DNA of 64,000 nucleotides from Asterias amurensis (taxonomy: Eukaryota > Echinodermata > Asteroidea > Forcipulatida > Asteriidae): positions 434,001 through 498,000 of the forward strand of contig NC_092663.1 in NCBI RefSeq assembly GCF_032118995.1, given 5' to 3'. The notes under the pieces are model-generated. The model was not told the origin of the DNA, ran no database searches, and saw only the letters and a program-made list of their open reading frames with translations. The stretch's first letter is position 1. Each line of letters opens with the position of its first letter. A program made the position numbers and the translations under genes. Positions 1 to 12,657 of this stretch are shown in pieces.

Positions 1-104
1 TGCCACCTACTTCTAGAGCTAACCCTGTTTCAAAGGGGCTGTTGCCACCTACTTCTAGAGCTAACCCTGTTTCGAAGGGGCTGTTGCCACCTACTTCTAG
101 AGCT
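1..104. repeat. 42-bp tandem repeat at window edge
   Basis: Two full units and one half unit with a 42-bp period (1-42, 43-84, 85-104). They begin TGCCACCTACTTCTAGAGCT and differ by one base (CAAAGG versus CGAAGG). The array is cut by the window start, so its true length is unknown. Confidence 0.9.
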
Positions 105-2785
105 GTAAAGAGTTAACCCTGCCACAGTACATATGTTTCCACAAATGAAATTGGAAATGCCAAGCTTGACACTGTGAAAAGAAAGTTTGATAGTACTATG
201 TATGTTGCCCCCCCCCCCAGCCCTTGCTGTTGTATTGCATGACAATAATTATTTTGCTCAACAGTACGGTACCCTATTTCCATATAGCTCTACAAACTGA
301 ATATAAAGCGTCTGTATTGGCAAGTTGTAGTACACAGCATGCATCTATGTTAGCCCATTCATCACTGAGACTGACGGGAAAGTCTCAACTAGCATGACCA
401 TTAGTCATTCTTACTTGGGTAGGAAACCAATGTAATGTAACTTTAGGTAAGTTGTGGCACTCAGGAGAGGCCGTTGGATTCAGATACTGTTGTACAATGT
501 AGTCAAAAGGTCTATTTCAAACTCTCATTTTCGGGCCCTCTTACATTATAATTTGTTTTTTAATACTGTAAAAAGACTACTGACCCAATCCATAATGTTT
601 AATTTACTCTTGCTTCAAATCCTCATTTTACAATTAGTTCTTGTCTATAGTGTACAATAATTCCATGTGTTTTGGAGTCTCTTTCAACATTTCAAGTTTG
701 GACTTGATACCAAGTTGTTTCATGGATAAATCTGGAGACAACCATGATTTGCATTGTCCTCTTTTGATTTAGGTTTTATAAGAAAGACGAACAGCCGAAG
801 GAGTTTACACATGACAGTTGTAGATTATTGCATACATTGGGAAGCTGAGTACCATGGTCGTGTACGTTACATGATTGTCTAAATCATTCTGGAATACAAG
901 CTTGGAGTATGCATCCATAGTTTTTGGAAGAATGAAATTCATTATTATCTTCTAGTAAACAATAAACACAAGCAACCTGTGACATTTAATAAAATCAGGT
1001 AAAATGAGGTGGTCATGTTTTCAAGGGAAAAACCAAATTGAATATTGGGTTTTGCACAAAATAAACTGAATATTTCAGGCACCATTTTCTTTGATATGGC
1101 AATATTTCATATCTAGGCCCTAAAACACCTAAATTGAAGATTTGGGGGATGTGTTGTCTGAATCAATGATGTCAGATGACTGGGGAATGCACTTGTTAAA
1201 TGCTGTGTGGTAGGTCATTAGACCAATCCGACAAAATAAAATTGGTAGCGCCCTCTATTGACAAAATCTAACAACTGCAGGGTCTTCATGCATAATCTAG
1301 CCACTGAAGACACCGCAGCAAAAGGCGTGATGCTCACAATTGCGTGCCTGGACTGGTGTATATGATTGCAATGTATTTTATTTCAGTCTGCCAAATTTTA
1401 ATTTACACTTAATAATAATAAATAATAATAAGACTTGTAATGCGCACGTATCCACCCTGCTGGGTGTTCAAGGCGCAGAAAACCAACAACAAACAAAAAC
1501 AAAACAAAACAAAGAAAAACAGACAAAACAAAATTAATCCTTGAAAAACTGTGACATAAGATAAGTTTTGAGAAGAGATTTGAATGTTGTGGTACAAAGA
1601 CAAGATCTAAGATTAAGTGGTAGAGAATTCCAGATGCGTGGCGTAGCTGAAGAAAAAGACCTGTCTCCCCATGAGTGCTGAGACTTGGGTTCGATGAGAA
1701 AAAGCATGGTACTTGATCGAAGATTTCATGGAGTGTAAACTTGAAGAAGTTCAGAAATATAGAGGGGAGCCTTGCCATTAAGTGCTTTGTGGACAATGAG
1801 CATCAGCTTGAAGATGATTCGTTGAGAGATAGGGAGCCAGTGTAGTTGTTTCAGAATGGGGGTGATGGAACAGGATTTCTTAGACATAGTCACAATGCGG
1901 GCAGCAGTATTTTGGAGGCGTTGAAGACAGGAAATCTGGTTGTTAGGAAGACTGTGGAGAAGAGCATTGTCAAGGCGAGAAGTAACAAATGCATGAATGA
2001 CCTTTTCAGTGGCACTTTTGTTCAAGTACTTACGAGTCTTACCAATATTCCTGATGTGGTATGACGACAGACGAACGATGTTGTTGATGTGTGGTTGAAG
2101 TGTCGTCGATGAATCAAAAATAACCCCTAAGAAGAGAAAAAGATTTGTTTGTTTGGGAATGTTGGGGCCTGGACATGTTTACTGTTGACCTTCCCTCCAT
2201 GGTTTCTCATACTATGCATACAGGCCAGACACACATCAAAGTGTACAGTTCAAGTACACACAGAGAAGCACATTCCATTTTGTTTTAAATGCAATCATGT
2301 TGTCACAGTTTTCACAAAGTGACAAAGTCCAGCCCCCAACCCTGTTAGGTGAAACTAATCAGCAAATTATTATTAATTGTTTCACTTAAATATGAAATCC
2401 AAATTTGATAACATGTTCATAGCTTGTTAGCAATAGCTTAGTATATGTGGCTGATTTCAGTCATTCGCTGGTTACCAGTGATGTTAAGCGCACATTGGTT
2501 GGTTGTAATTTTGCTCAAAAGCTGTTTGAAAACTTCCTAAATCAGCGACCATGCGTCATGACAACTGATTAACAATCAGCATTGCAGCAAGGCACATTGG
2601 TAATTGTTTTAAGTGAAAAGTGCTTTACTCTTCCACAAAAAAAAAGATGTTAGGGCCAATGTAGTTAGTTGAAATCTATTTTAGTTTTACACTGCTTTTA
2701 ATTTTACACTGCTTTTAATTTATCCTATTCATACCACACATGTTTAGATGATTGACCAGTTTTCGTTTGCGTTTTGTTGTACTAG
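105..2785. other. Non-coding stretch before the first visible CS exon
   Basis: No coding exon was found here. It is most simply intron 1 of CS, because exon 2 starts at 2786 in phase 0 and the short first exon (about 14 residues in other animals) is missing. It holds a C-run near 210-220, AT-rich unique sequence and the LINE fragment at 1405-2140. The start codon of CS could lie here undetected, but more likely lies to the left of the window. Confidence 0.6.
1405..2140 (-). mobile_element. 3' end of a non-LTR retrotransposon (jockey/CR1/L2-like)
   Basis: On the - strand from about 2130 to 1530 a frame reads like the C-terminal part of a LINE reverse transcriptase: a LGVIFDS start, then TSRLDNALLHSLP, LQRLQNTAARIV, LKQLHWLPISQRI and ALNGKAPLYISELL. 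These are typical of the thumb and C-terminal region of jockey/CR1-type polymerases. One frame shift separates the ELL segment from the last part (SFSSATPRIWNSLPLNLRS). The 3' end finishes in a TAATAATAA tail at about 1409-1430. It is 5'-truncated and dead. Confidence 0.85.
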
Positions 2786-5700
2786 AATGTCTTACCATCA
2801 TTGGCTTGTGGAATGAGGAATGTCTCGGATTCGACAGTAAGTACGACTTGTAATGGAAACATTACACCATGAGTGCAATATTCCATGATAGCTTGTGTAT
2901 TCAAATTGTGTTGTTGAAGGCAGTGAACACTAATGCTAATTCCTCAAAATAATTGTTAGCATAAATCCTTACTTGGTAGCGAGTAATGGGGAGAGGTTGC
3001 TATTATAAAACATTGTGAGAAATGGCTCCCTCTGAAGTGCCATAGTTTTTTAGCAAGAGGTAATTTTCCACGACTTTCATTTCGAGACCTCAGATTTAGA
3101 ATTTGAGGTCTCGAAATCAAGCATCAGGTGACAAGGATGTTTTTTTCCTTCATAGTTATCTCGCAACTTTGACGACCAATTAAGCTCAGATTTTCTCTGG
3201 TTTGTTATTTTATGCATAAATGTTGAGATACACCAACTGAGAAGACTGGTCTTTGACAATTACTAACAGTACCCAGTGTCTTTAAGAAGAAGAGGATAAA
3301 ATACTTTTCGCTTTTTGAAAAGCATTTGTGATATAAACAGATTACTTGTAACTAGACTTTGAATGTTGACTGTGATTGATTTGTGCAGAATTTGAAGGAT
3401 GTGATGGCTGACTTGGTGCCCATTAAGCAGAAGGAAGTGCAAGCATTTCGTAAGAGTCATGGGACTAAGGTGATTGGTGAAGTCATGGTGGATCAGGTAT
3501 GTTTTTAGCATTCATATACAACTTAAGTAGGATGAGCATTGGTCATTTTGTATGTTATCATGTGCACTGTAGAAACTTCAAATTACCAACAAAATGTGTT
3601 ATTTATAAATAAACTTGTTCTCTTGAAATTGTTATTTTCTTCTTGTCGATTGATTGTGCGGTAATCAGGGAGATGTTATTCTAGTATCTCAAGCCTGCTG
3701 GGAAATCAGTCAATTTAACTTTAATTTAATTTGTGTTTTGCCTGTCATAAAATGTGACACTTGTTCATCTTACATCCAGGTCATCCTATTTGTACGCTTT
3801 TGAATATTTTTTTCCTTTAATTTGTCCTTATTTGTTTTATTTAAGCTCTATGGAGGTATGCGCGGTATTAAAGGTTTAGTCACAGAAACATCAGTGTTGG
3901 ATGCAGAGGAAGGAATTCGTTTCCGTGGACATACCATTCCAGACTGCCAAGAAAAGTTGCCTAAAGCTCCAGGAGGTAGTGAGCCACTCCCTGAAGGATT
4001 ATTCTGGCTGTTAATGACGGGAGAGGTTCCAACTCAACAACAGGTATTCAATCTAACATGGTATTAAACACATTGAACACCTTTGGTAATGTGGGAAGAG
4101 TAGCGGACATACTCTTAAACATGTTTAAAGGCAGTGGATACTACTGGTAATTGTCATAGACTAGGCTTCACAGTTGGTGTATCTTAACATATGCACAAAA
4201 TAACCAACCTGTGAAAATTCGAACTCTATCGATCATCGAATTTGCGAGATAATAATGAAAGAAAAAACACCCTTGTCACACGAAGTTGTGTGCGTTTAGA
4301 TGGTTGATTTTGAGACCTCAAGTTCTAAACCTGAGGTCTTGGAATCAAATTCGTGGAAAATTACTTCTTTCTTGAAAAACTATGGCACTTTAGAGGAACC
4401 CGTTTCTCACAACGTTTTATACCATCAACCTCTCCCCATTACTCTTTACCAAGAAAGGTTTTATGCTCGTAATTATTTTGAGTAATTACCAATAGTGTCC
4501 ACTGCCTTTAAACATGTTTAATCTAACAATAAACTAGGCATTTTTGATGTTATTGGAAAAGGTTTTTGTAAAATATAAATGAAGGGTGAACATTGTGTAG
4601 GTCATGATTGACAAACTGCTACATGAACAAAACTAAAGATCTAAACAAAGCCACACCGCTGTATCTTTGAGATATGAGTAAATGACAAAGGTTTGGATAA
4701 TCAAGTAAAGATGCTTCTAAGGTACGCCATTTTGCTAATCAAAAAGTTGGCCTTAATAAATTTAAGTATTTTTTTATGACAAGCAGAACACGTGTAATGC
4801 GCAAAGTATATAAAATTTAAGAATATTATGCATGCACGCGCTCATTTTCACTGTTCGTATGCGAAGGGTGATGCATTGACACTCACAAAACACAGTGTGA
4901 AATATAAAAACTGGGAGTAGGTTATAGTTTTTAACACCACCCTCCAGCATCTGATTGGTGGATTAGCGCGTACTGGAAGAAAAAACCCAATATTTTTTTG
5001 TTTTTGCTGTTGTAGTAGTGTGTGTTAATTGATTTGAATGATTGATAATAAATGGTTTCAGTGTAGGTTCAAGTGATGAGATGTTGGCAGGCAGGAGCTG
5101 GGAGCTTTACAATGTCCATTCATGCACAAAGTGAAGGTTACACCCGTTTCAGACAGGCGCTCCAGAGTTGCGCTGAACCAAATTCTGAATTAAGGACATA
5201 AAAAGTTTGACATCTGAAACAGTTAGGAGCAACTGGATGCGCTAGAAGTCAAAAGATTGACTGTTGCAGTTGTTTGGAACAACCTGGGAGCTCCTTGGTG
5301 TCAGACGTCGATCTTGTTATGAGCCGAACCAAATGTAAATGTTACATGTAGGTTGAGTTCACCTGTCTGAAACAAAAAGTTAATTGGGTCGCCCTAGAGT
5401 CGCTTCTAATCTATTTGGGTCGGCGCAACAATGGAGCGCCTGTCTGAACAGGGTGTTACTTACTTGGGATGCAAAATGCTTCATTGAAAATCAGGTGATA
5501 CAGGTCATGCAGTGATGCAAACAAGTGACATTTTGGTATAACGTTTTTTGAATTGATTGATTCTTTGTTTACAGGCTGATGCAGTGTCCAAGGAGTGGGC
5601 AGCTCGTGGGGCTGTTCCTTCTCATGTAGCTCAGATGCTGAACAACTTCCCATCATCCTTACATCCTATGTCACAATTCAGTGCAGCTATTACTGCAATG

Positions 5701-8700
5701 AACAGTGATAGTAAGTTTGCACAGGCATATAACGATGGTGTCAACAAGGCATCTTACTGGGAGGTAGGTAGACTTAGGGCTGAGTTATAGTCGGTCGCTT
5801 GATGGTCGGGCGATGGAAATCTTGACGCACAAAAAAAACAAAAAAACACTGTTTTTAGGCCTCGCTGATGACTATAACCTGAGTTTTTTTAGGATCGTGC
5901 GTCAAGATTTCCATCGGTGACCATCGCGCAACCGACTATAAACCGGTCTTTACATGCACTCTTCATATATCACTTTGTAATCGAAGACTTTGGTATTATT
6001 TTTAACACAAAAAGTAATGTCCACAGGTTTGCATTCTGTGGCTTGGCCTGGTAGATAGTATATTCATAGCTGCCAAACATTATTTTCTACCAAATGCTAT
6101 TTACCCATGTAATAATGGAAAGTTCAAACTAACTGCCTACAAACTGAGAAAACTGTATAAACTAAGAGAGTGGAATTGAAGATGTGTACAAATCATGACA
6201 ATGCGAATCTTAAGAGGGAATTAGTAAACACTCTTACCTTAACTAGTGACACATATTAGCTATTGATAGCCATTTGGTATATTTCACTAGTTAATTACAA
6301 TGCATATAAATAAAGAAGCATAGACATTAAGGACTAGCCCCTTTGTGAGTAAGTAGTTAATGATTTGATGTTTGTTGTTTGTTTGTTTGTTTGTTTGTTT
6401 GTTTGTTTGAATGATCTTCCCATCAAGGGAACTCGGCAAACTCCCACAAAGGGATATAAACACCAAGCTGGCAACAACCGATTTCTCTCATACACAAACA
6501 TTGGTTTAACGTCTATGGTTACAAATTACACAAATCAAGAAACTGCGATTCAGTAACTAGACGACAATATTTATTCTAGTCATTGTGAAATCAGCGGTTA
6601 GCTGGGGGATTTGAACCCACAACCTTGTGATTGCAAGTCCTGCAGTCTTACACCTTGACCATTGTGACATTTATTAATAATAATACTCATAATACACCAT
6701 TCTTGTAAAGCGCATCACACACACTGTCCCAATACGCTGTACAAATCCAAAAAAGAAAAACAAACGAAACTAGTTAGAGTTTAATAAGTCAGTTTTGAGA
6801 AGTCGTTTGAATATATCCAGAGTTTGTGCGTCTTTGATGTTAAGGGGGGTTTTTTCCAAAGAGAAGGAGAAGACGTAGAAAAGGCACAGTAAAGATGTAC
6901 AGTAAAGATGTCTCCAAGCAACAGATGCAAAATTGTTCATCTAATGTATCAAAGGCCCAGTTTTATTACACATTGAAATTGAAATTTTATGTATGTATTT
7001 TCTTATTATAAGTTATTATGAGACGAAAATTATATTAGCATGTAAAAACGTATTTTCATGACATTGTTTTACTCATTTCTAAAAAACTACAGCACCTCGG
7101 CAACTAATATTTTATGATACACTTTCTACTATCATGATCTTCAAACAGTGTAAGTTTAATGGGAATCTGTGGACATTGTGTTTTGTGTTAAAAAAAATAC
7201 CCAAATCCTTTAAAATAAAAACTAATAATTGTATGATGTCTGTTGTTGTTGGTAGTATGCATATGAAGATTCTATGGATTTGTGTGCCAAGCTGACTACC
7301 GTTGCTGCCACAATCTACCGTAATCTCTACAGAGAAGGAACCAGTGTATGCCCCATTGATGTCAATCTTGACTGGTCAGGAAACTTTGCTGCAATGCTGG
7401 GTTATGACGATGAAATGTTTAAAGAACTCATGAGACTCTACCTTACCATTCACAGGTAAATCTAGTTTCTTTGGACAATAATGATCTCTAATGATCTCCT
7501 TTTACAGTGCATAGGGACCTCACGGTGAACAGCGCTATATAGACGATGTAACCTGTGACATCACAGTTTAAAAAAGAGCCACCAAGCCTGGACTTCCTGC
7601 AGGCATGATTTGTACTCAGCCTAATGGAAGAAAACATCAAATCTTATATTTTGTGGAGATTGCGCTGTCTAATTCTTATCAACTTTTGATATGATTAAAG
7701 GGGGCACATCTCAAAACTTGTCCAGCTTTTACTTTCATAACTCTTGGATTTATGTGGAAATTATGACACAAAATGTTAACTTTCTTGAATGACCAGTCAG
7801 TCTCTTGCCTGCCAGACTAGCCAAAGAATGTACAAGGTCACACTTATTGTAAACAAAGTTCAAATACAAGTAGTCTATAAGAATGGTTTATTATTATCAT
7901 TATTATCTTAAGAGAATTTCCTGAGAAGTGTGATTACTTTACATATTCAGAGATTGATGTATTGACCCACTTCACCTGACATCATCAGAATAATCTTGGA
8001 TGCGCCTTACTGGTGGATTGGGCAATGTCGTTCTTTCGCTATTTAGTGAATTGGCATTTTATGCAACGCGGCTTTTACACGTATACCTATTGACCACCAA
8101 AATAGTGCGAAGAAACATAAATACATTTTGATGGTAAACAAACAATTCTATTTTGCTCATTACAGTGACCATGAGGGAGGGAATGTTAGTGCACATACTG
8201 TTCATCTGGTTGGTAGCGCTTTATCGGACCCCTACCTCAGCTTGGCTGCCGGAATGAATGGTCTTGCAGGACCATTGCATGGATTAGCAAACCAGGTCAG
8301 TATGAAATGATGCCTGCTAGCTAACCCACTGAAAATATTGGGAAATGTCTTTGCAGGCAGTGGACACTATTGGTAATTAAGCTTGGGCGGTCCCTTCGGT
8401 TACCCGGTTCTACCCGGTTCCAAGTTGAAAACCGGACTTGCGGTTCCACTCTTCTGTGGAACCGGGTACCCGCTTTTGTCGGTTCCGATTTTAAAAGACC
8501 GAGTCCCAATTATAAAAGGCTCTGTGGAGCCGATCCTGCGACGAACCGGCTCTAGAAAATGAGGCTTGATGTTGAAAGCGATGACCGCAGATACAGTGTG
8601 CAAAGGCTTCAAGCCGACATGAGTATCAACTATCACATGTGGCTGCTGCATACACAGTGCACACACATAGGCATCTTCTACAACCACCACATGTATGCAT

Positions 8701-11700
8701 GTACATGTCATGCATATACATGTACATGTATAGACAGCACGTTGTGATTGGCTGCCGATATATCCATATTCATAAAAGCTAGCCCCGTGCACAAAACACA
8801 CAGTGCTGTAGGTATGTATGTACAGGCATGTACAGGCATAGTACACTTGTATGTACAGAGACGACACACTGCATGCACTACGAATGTACTGCACTACGGA
8901 TGTACTACACTACGGACATATGCTACACAACGATCATACTGCCGGCTAAATCAAAGACTTGTTTAAATCATAGAGTAAGGACAGAGCAGGGAAAATAGGT
9001 GCTCGGTGGCACGATGTCTGATCATTGGGGTGGGTATTCTGGTATTTTCGTTAAAAATAGATCGGCTCCAATTGTGTGTGTGTGAGCTCGGAACCGATGT
9101 CTGATTAACTTGGTTATTTTCAGTTCAAATAGATCGGCTCATTTGTGTGTGTGTGTGAGCTCTGGACGGGCGGCTTATGTTTTTTATTGAATTGGAACCG
9201 GGTATGTCTCAGAACCGAGCTTTTTTTCGGAACCGGAACCGAGCCCCAAATTTCTGGAACCGCCCAAGCTTATTGGTAATTACTCAAAATAATTATTAGC
9301 AAAAAACCTTACTTGGTGACGAGTAATGGGGAGAGGTTGATAGTATAAAACATTGTGAGAAACGACTCCCTCTGAAGTGACGTAGTTTTTGAGAAAGAAG
9401 TAATTTTCCATGAGTTTGATTTCGAGATCTCAGATTTAGAACTTGAGGTCTTGAAATTAAGCATCTGAAAGCACACAACTCCTTGTGACAAGGGTGTATT
9501 TTCTTTCATTATTATCACGCAACTTTGATGACCAATTGAGCTCAAACATTCACAGGTTTGTTATTTTGTGCATATGTTGAGATACACCAACTGTGAAGGC
9601 TATTCTTTGATAATTACGATTAGTGTCCAACTGTCTTTAAGGATACTGGATAACAATTAAGTTGATGACAATGTTCAAGAACAACTTAAGAACATCAAAG
9701 GATAGACTTTGGGTTCCCCTCACCTATTTCTCAAAGGTTTATCCCGTCCATCGAGTTCAACGCTTTTCAACATGTTGAAAGCGTTAAACTCGATGGTTAT
9801 TCAACTGTCTGTCACTTAGTAAACTTCATGTATGCATAGTCCGTCGAAATAATGTTTGAAGATGACAACAGCGCTCGAGAAAATAATTAATGTAAACAAG
9901 GTATAACAGAACAATAGTTGTATGCTGTGGCTTCGACGGTGGTCCCTGTGTCTTGTACAGCCTGGGGGGGGGGGGAGAAATGGCACCCTCGGCTTTGCCT
10001 CAGGTATACAAATCGCTATGGACCCCATCACAGTATGCAATGATTGTTGGTGTTCAGAATGCCTCTCAACATTGAATTTATGTATTTACATTGTTTTACA
10101 CTGTAGGAAGTATTAGTGTGGATAACCAAGCTTCAAGAAAAATTAGGAGGTGAAGTATCTGATGCACAGTTGAAGGAATTCATCTGGAATACCCTGCAAT
10201 CTGGACAGGTAAGAAACATTTTCAATCAGTCTTGTTATTTTAATGTGTCCATGTAAGAATTGTCTAAGAATTGCTTCATTTTATTCTGAAAGTCATGACA
10301 AAGTTGTGGACTTTCTGTGGGAACCATTGAACAGCAAAACAATTTGTACACTAATAGACCAGATAATTTGTGGTGGCAGACCTTCGTTTATAGAAATAGA
10401 AGGAGCTCTTTTAATCGCTCTCCTGAGAATACTCATGAGCTCAATTTGAGCTCCTAAAAAATCACTCTTCTTAGATTGTCCAGGAGCTCAATTTGTTTGA
10501 TAGCATACTCAGTTTATGATTACTAAAATGGTCAGGTCGAATCAGACTCTGACGTACGAATTTTCTTCTTTACAGACAAAGTAAAATAAAACAACCCCAA
10601 TCCCACTCCCGTGTGACAAAATACTGCACAATTTTAAGGTTTTATGTTTAATGGTTCCTTTTTTTTTTAAATGTTTTCACATTTGATATAAAGCATTAGA
10701 AAACACACATTTTCTTACGAGAGAATATGTCGTTGATCCATGGTTAATCTAGTAGTAGTTCTAGTATTGCACGGACGACGTATACAGTAGCGTGTGTGTG
10801 TATGTACGTGTAGTAATGTACCCTGCTGCAAGTTTGTAAAGCTAGCAATCTGTTAATTGCGCTGCTCAATCTCGAGATTGCACAACAGATGTTGATTGAG
10901 CTACGTACGCCGACGGTATGCACTTCGCCCTCGCATTTGCGCCGCCTGGAAATGCGCGAAAACTCCCACGTGACACGTCAAGTCTTGGTCTCAGTGCGTT
11001 TATTGCTGGTTGGCATGGATTTTACCAATAGAGGGCGTTTAATATCGTGCTAGTGCATCGTTCCAAAGCGACCTCTCGCGTTCAATGTTTCTTTTATTTA
11101 TTGTCGCACGCAAAGTAACAACGACCGGCATGAAATCTGCTTTTGTGTTATAAATAAAATACACCGTAAATGATCGAGCAGGAGCGCTGTCGATCGAGCA
11201 CCTGAAAACAGCCCCAATTTTGAAGCATATTTTTGCGGATCTTGATATTCTACTTTGAAATATCTATTTACCATATGCATTTCATAACAAATGGTTACAA
11301 ATGCTATTCATAGACCAACTTCGGCTGATCTAAGGCAACGTGTCCCTTTAATGATTCAGCAACATGGAATATATGTGAATCAGGTACCGTGTACCCATTG
11401 AACTACTCACCAGTCTATACGTTCACATAGACCCTGGTTGAACTAATAACAATGTAAATTTATACCGCGCTTAATACTACGCTTCTAAGCGCATGGTGCT
11501 ACGCTTCTAAGCATCCTGGTGAAGACTATAGTAAATCAGGGCAACAGCACCAAAATAAAAAACAATATACATGTATAAACAAAATAAGCAAAACAAAAGC
11601 AGAAATAAAGATGAGAAACAAGTGGCGAAATAACTGAAAACGCAAAGACAGCTCTTGATTGTGTCAAACCAGGGCCTAGAAATAGTTTTCATATGGAAAG

Positions 11701-12657
11701 TTTACTTAAAGGCAGTGGACACTATTGGTAATTACTCAAAAATAATTATTAGCATAAAACCTTACTTGATAACGAGTAATAGGGAGAGGTTGACAGTATA
11801 AAACATTGTGAGAAACGTCTCCCTCTATAGTGATGTAGTTTTTCGAGAAAGATGTAATTGTCCACGAATTTGATTTTGAGACCTCAGATTTAGAATTTGA
11901 GGTCTCGAAATCAAGCATCTGAAAGCACACAACTTCGTGTGTGACAAGGGTGATTTTTTTCTTTCATTATTATCTCGCAACTCGGACGACCAATTGAGCT
12001 CAAATTTACACAGGTTTGTTATTTTATGCGTATGTTGAGATACACCAAGTGAGAAGACTGATCTTTGAAAGTTACCAATAGTGTCCAGTCTTAAACCTAC
12101 AGTCTTTATCTTGATGGGAATTTGTTTTTGTTGACCAGGTTGTACCGGGCTATGGACATGCTGTTTTGAGGAAGACAGATCCAAGATATACTTGTCAGCG
12201 TGAGTTTGCGTTGAAGCATCTGCCAGACGACCCCCTCTTTAAGTTAGTATCTCAGATATATAAGGTGGTTCCTGACACCTTGAGGGAGCATGGGAAAGCT
12301 AAGAATCCATGGCCTAATGTGGATGCACACAGTGGTGTACTCTTGCAGGTTAGTATCAAATATATATTCAATAGGAAGGTTTTCTGTTAAATGTTACATT
12401 GACTCTCTTTCTTGTGCGCCTTGGATGTCTCTATTGAGACAGATATGTGCGCGTTATAAACTTATAATTATTAATTATTATTATTGTTACAGTATTATGG
12501 CATGACCGAGATGAATTACTACACAGTGTTGTTTGGAGTATCTAGAGCACTTGGGACGTTGTCATCTCTAGTGTGGGATAGAGCACTTGGTCTGCCCCTC
12601 GAACGTCCTAAATCAATGAGCACCGAGGGATTGATGAAGCTTACAGGAGCCAAGTAA
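2786..12657 (+). CDS. CS: Citrate synthase, mitochondrial (exon 1 missing)
   Basis: First enzyme of the TCA cycle: condenses oxaloacetate and acetyl-CoA in the mitochondrial matrix. Exons: 2786-2836, 3389-3496, 3846-4043, 5575-5763, 7256-7455, 8166-8295, 10107-10208, 12139-12348, 12493-12657 (TAA). All junctions are GT-AG and the frames join without a break, giving about 450 residues against 466 in human; the missing part is the short first exon with the start of the transit peptide. The three catalytic residues are all present: His in GPLHGLANQ, His in PGYGHAVLR, and Asp in NVDAHSG. The end reads [18 protein letters not shown]. Introns carry MITEs, SINE pieces and LINE tails. An AATAAA at about 12683 may be a poly(A) signal. 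Confidence 0.97.
2917..3285 (+). mobile_element. TTAA foldback MITE, family A, copy 1
   Basis: Starts AAGGCAGTGAACACTAATG and ends in the inverse terminal sequence (CAGTGTCTTTAAG). The internal palindrome around ATTTGAGGTCTCGAAATCAA is shared with the copies at 4125, 11706, 40223 and 55495. It lies in CS intron 2 and stops about 100 bp before the next exon. Confidence 0.9.
4125..4511 (-). mobile_element. TTAA foldback MITE, family A, copy 2
   Basis: A full-length copy in reverse orientation in CS intron 4. The terminal match extends outward past the usual end: the left flank AAACATGTTTAA and right flank TTTAAACATGTTTAA are mirror images, so this copy either has longer arms or sits inside an older palindrome. 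Confidence 0.92.
5142..5456. mobile_element. MITE with CACCCGTTTCAGACAGGCGC ends
   Basis: Inverted ends CACCCGTTTCAGACAGGCGC and GCGCCTGTCTGAACAGGGTG, flanked by TTA on both sides. A 3-bp TTA target duplication suggests PIF/Harbinger. The interior repeats variants of GCTCCAGAGTCGC. A partial second copy is at 33300-33580. Confidence 0.8.
5783..5943. mobile_element. Palindromic MITE, GTTATAGTCGGTCGC ends
   Basis: About 160 bp with inverted arms: GTTATAGTCGGTCGC plus GATGGAAATCTTGACGCAC on the left, and the reverse complement (GTGCGTCAAGATTTCCATC, GCGCAACCGACTATAAAC) on the right. It begins 20 bp downstream of a CS splice donor. No other copy in the window. Confidence 0.8.
6375..6409. repeat. 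(GTTT)n microsatellite
   Basis: About eight GTTT units in CS intron 5. Confidence 0.95.
6590..6665 (-). mobile_element. tRNA-derived SINE fragment
   Basis: The reverse strand carries a B-box-like segment (GGTTCAAATCCC type, seen as GGGATTTGAACCCAC on +) with a following body resembling the SINE heads at 30640 and 32514. Only the tRNA-like part is recognisable. Confidence 0.6.
6672..6885 (-). mobile_element. LINE 3' end fragment
   Basis: A TAATAATAA tail followed on the reverse strand by a segment encoding the same kind of peptide end ([11 protein letters not shown]) as the element at 1405-2140, which has FKSLLKTYL. Same or sister LINE family, heavily truncated. Confidence 0.6.
6998..7214. 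mobile_element. Partial foldback element, TGGGTACTTTTTGTAGGAC family
   Basis: Contains the right arm (CTACAGCACCTCGGCAACTAA, CTATCATGATCTTCAAACAG, ATCTGTGGACATTGTGTTTT) of the element seen whole at 30788-31139 and 53783-54122. The left arm is missing. Confidence 0.8.
7972..8110. mobile_element. MITE fragment, GACCCCTTGCACACACGTCA family
   Basis: Shares the inner parts TTCACCTGACATCATCAGAA and AATCTTGGATGCGCC with copies at 15540, 34231 and 61466. It ends about 55 bp before the CS exon at 8166. Confidence 0.7.
8353..9640 (+). mobile_element. TTAA foldback MITE, family A, copy 3 (interrupted)
   Basis: The left end (GGCAGTGGACACTATTGGTA) is separated from the rest of the element by the 893-bp insertion 8379-9271. 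The remainder runs from 9272 to CTTTAAG at 9640. In the intron after the CS exon 8166-8295. Confidence 0.93.
8379..9271. mobile_element. 893-bp DNA transposon nested in a MITE, 10-bp target duplication
   Basis: Ends are exact inverted repeats AAGCTTGGGCGGT and ACCGCCCAAGCTT, flanked by a perfect direct repeat ATTGGTAATT (8369-8378 and 9272-9281) that comes from the host MITE. Subterminal regions are rich in CCGGTTC/GAACCGG motifs. The middle has CATGTACATG-type repeats and GTGTGTGT runs. No transposase-like frame was seen, so it is non-autonomous. A 9-11-bp duplication fits Mutator-like elements; 8 bp would fit hAT. Superfamily not settled. Confidence 0.85.
9748..9796. repeat. Short perfect-stem hairpin
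   Basis: CCATCGAGTTCAACGCTTTT and its near-exact complement AAAGCGTTAAACTCGATGG are separated by a CAACATGTTG core. An isolated cruciform-capable sequence in a CS intron, perhaps the remnant of a very short MITE. Confidence 0.75.
11225..11351. mobile_element. Partial TTAA element, AGGAACACGTTGCCTTGGAT family
   Basis: The right arm of the element at 53071-53459 (CATATGCATTTCATAACAAA, then CTAAGGCAACGTGTCCCTTTAA). The left arm is not recognisable. Confidence 0.7.
11706..12094 (+). mobile_element. TTAA foldback MITE, family A, copy 4
   Basis: Full-length copy from TTAAAGGCAGTGGACACTAT to GTGTCCAGTCTTAA, in the CS intron and only 44 bp before the exon at 12139. The sequence is close to the family consensus, so it is probably young. 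Confidence 0.93.

Noticed and set aside
8400-8894. A 164-codon - strand frame in the nested transposon
   Set aside because: Composition follows CATGTACA and GGTTCC repeats; no transposase motifs.
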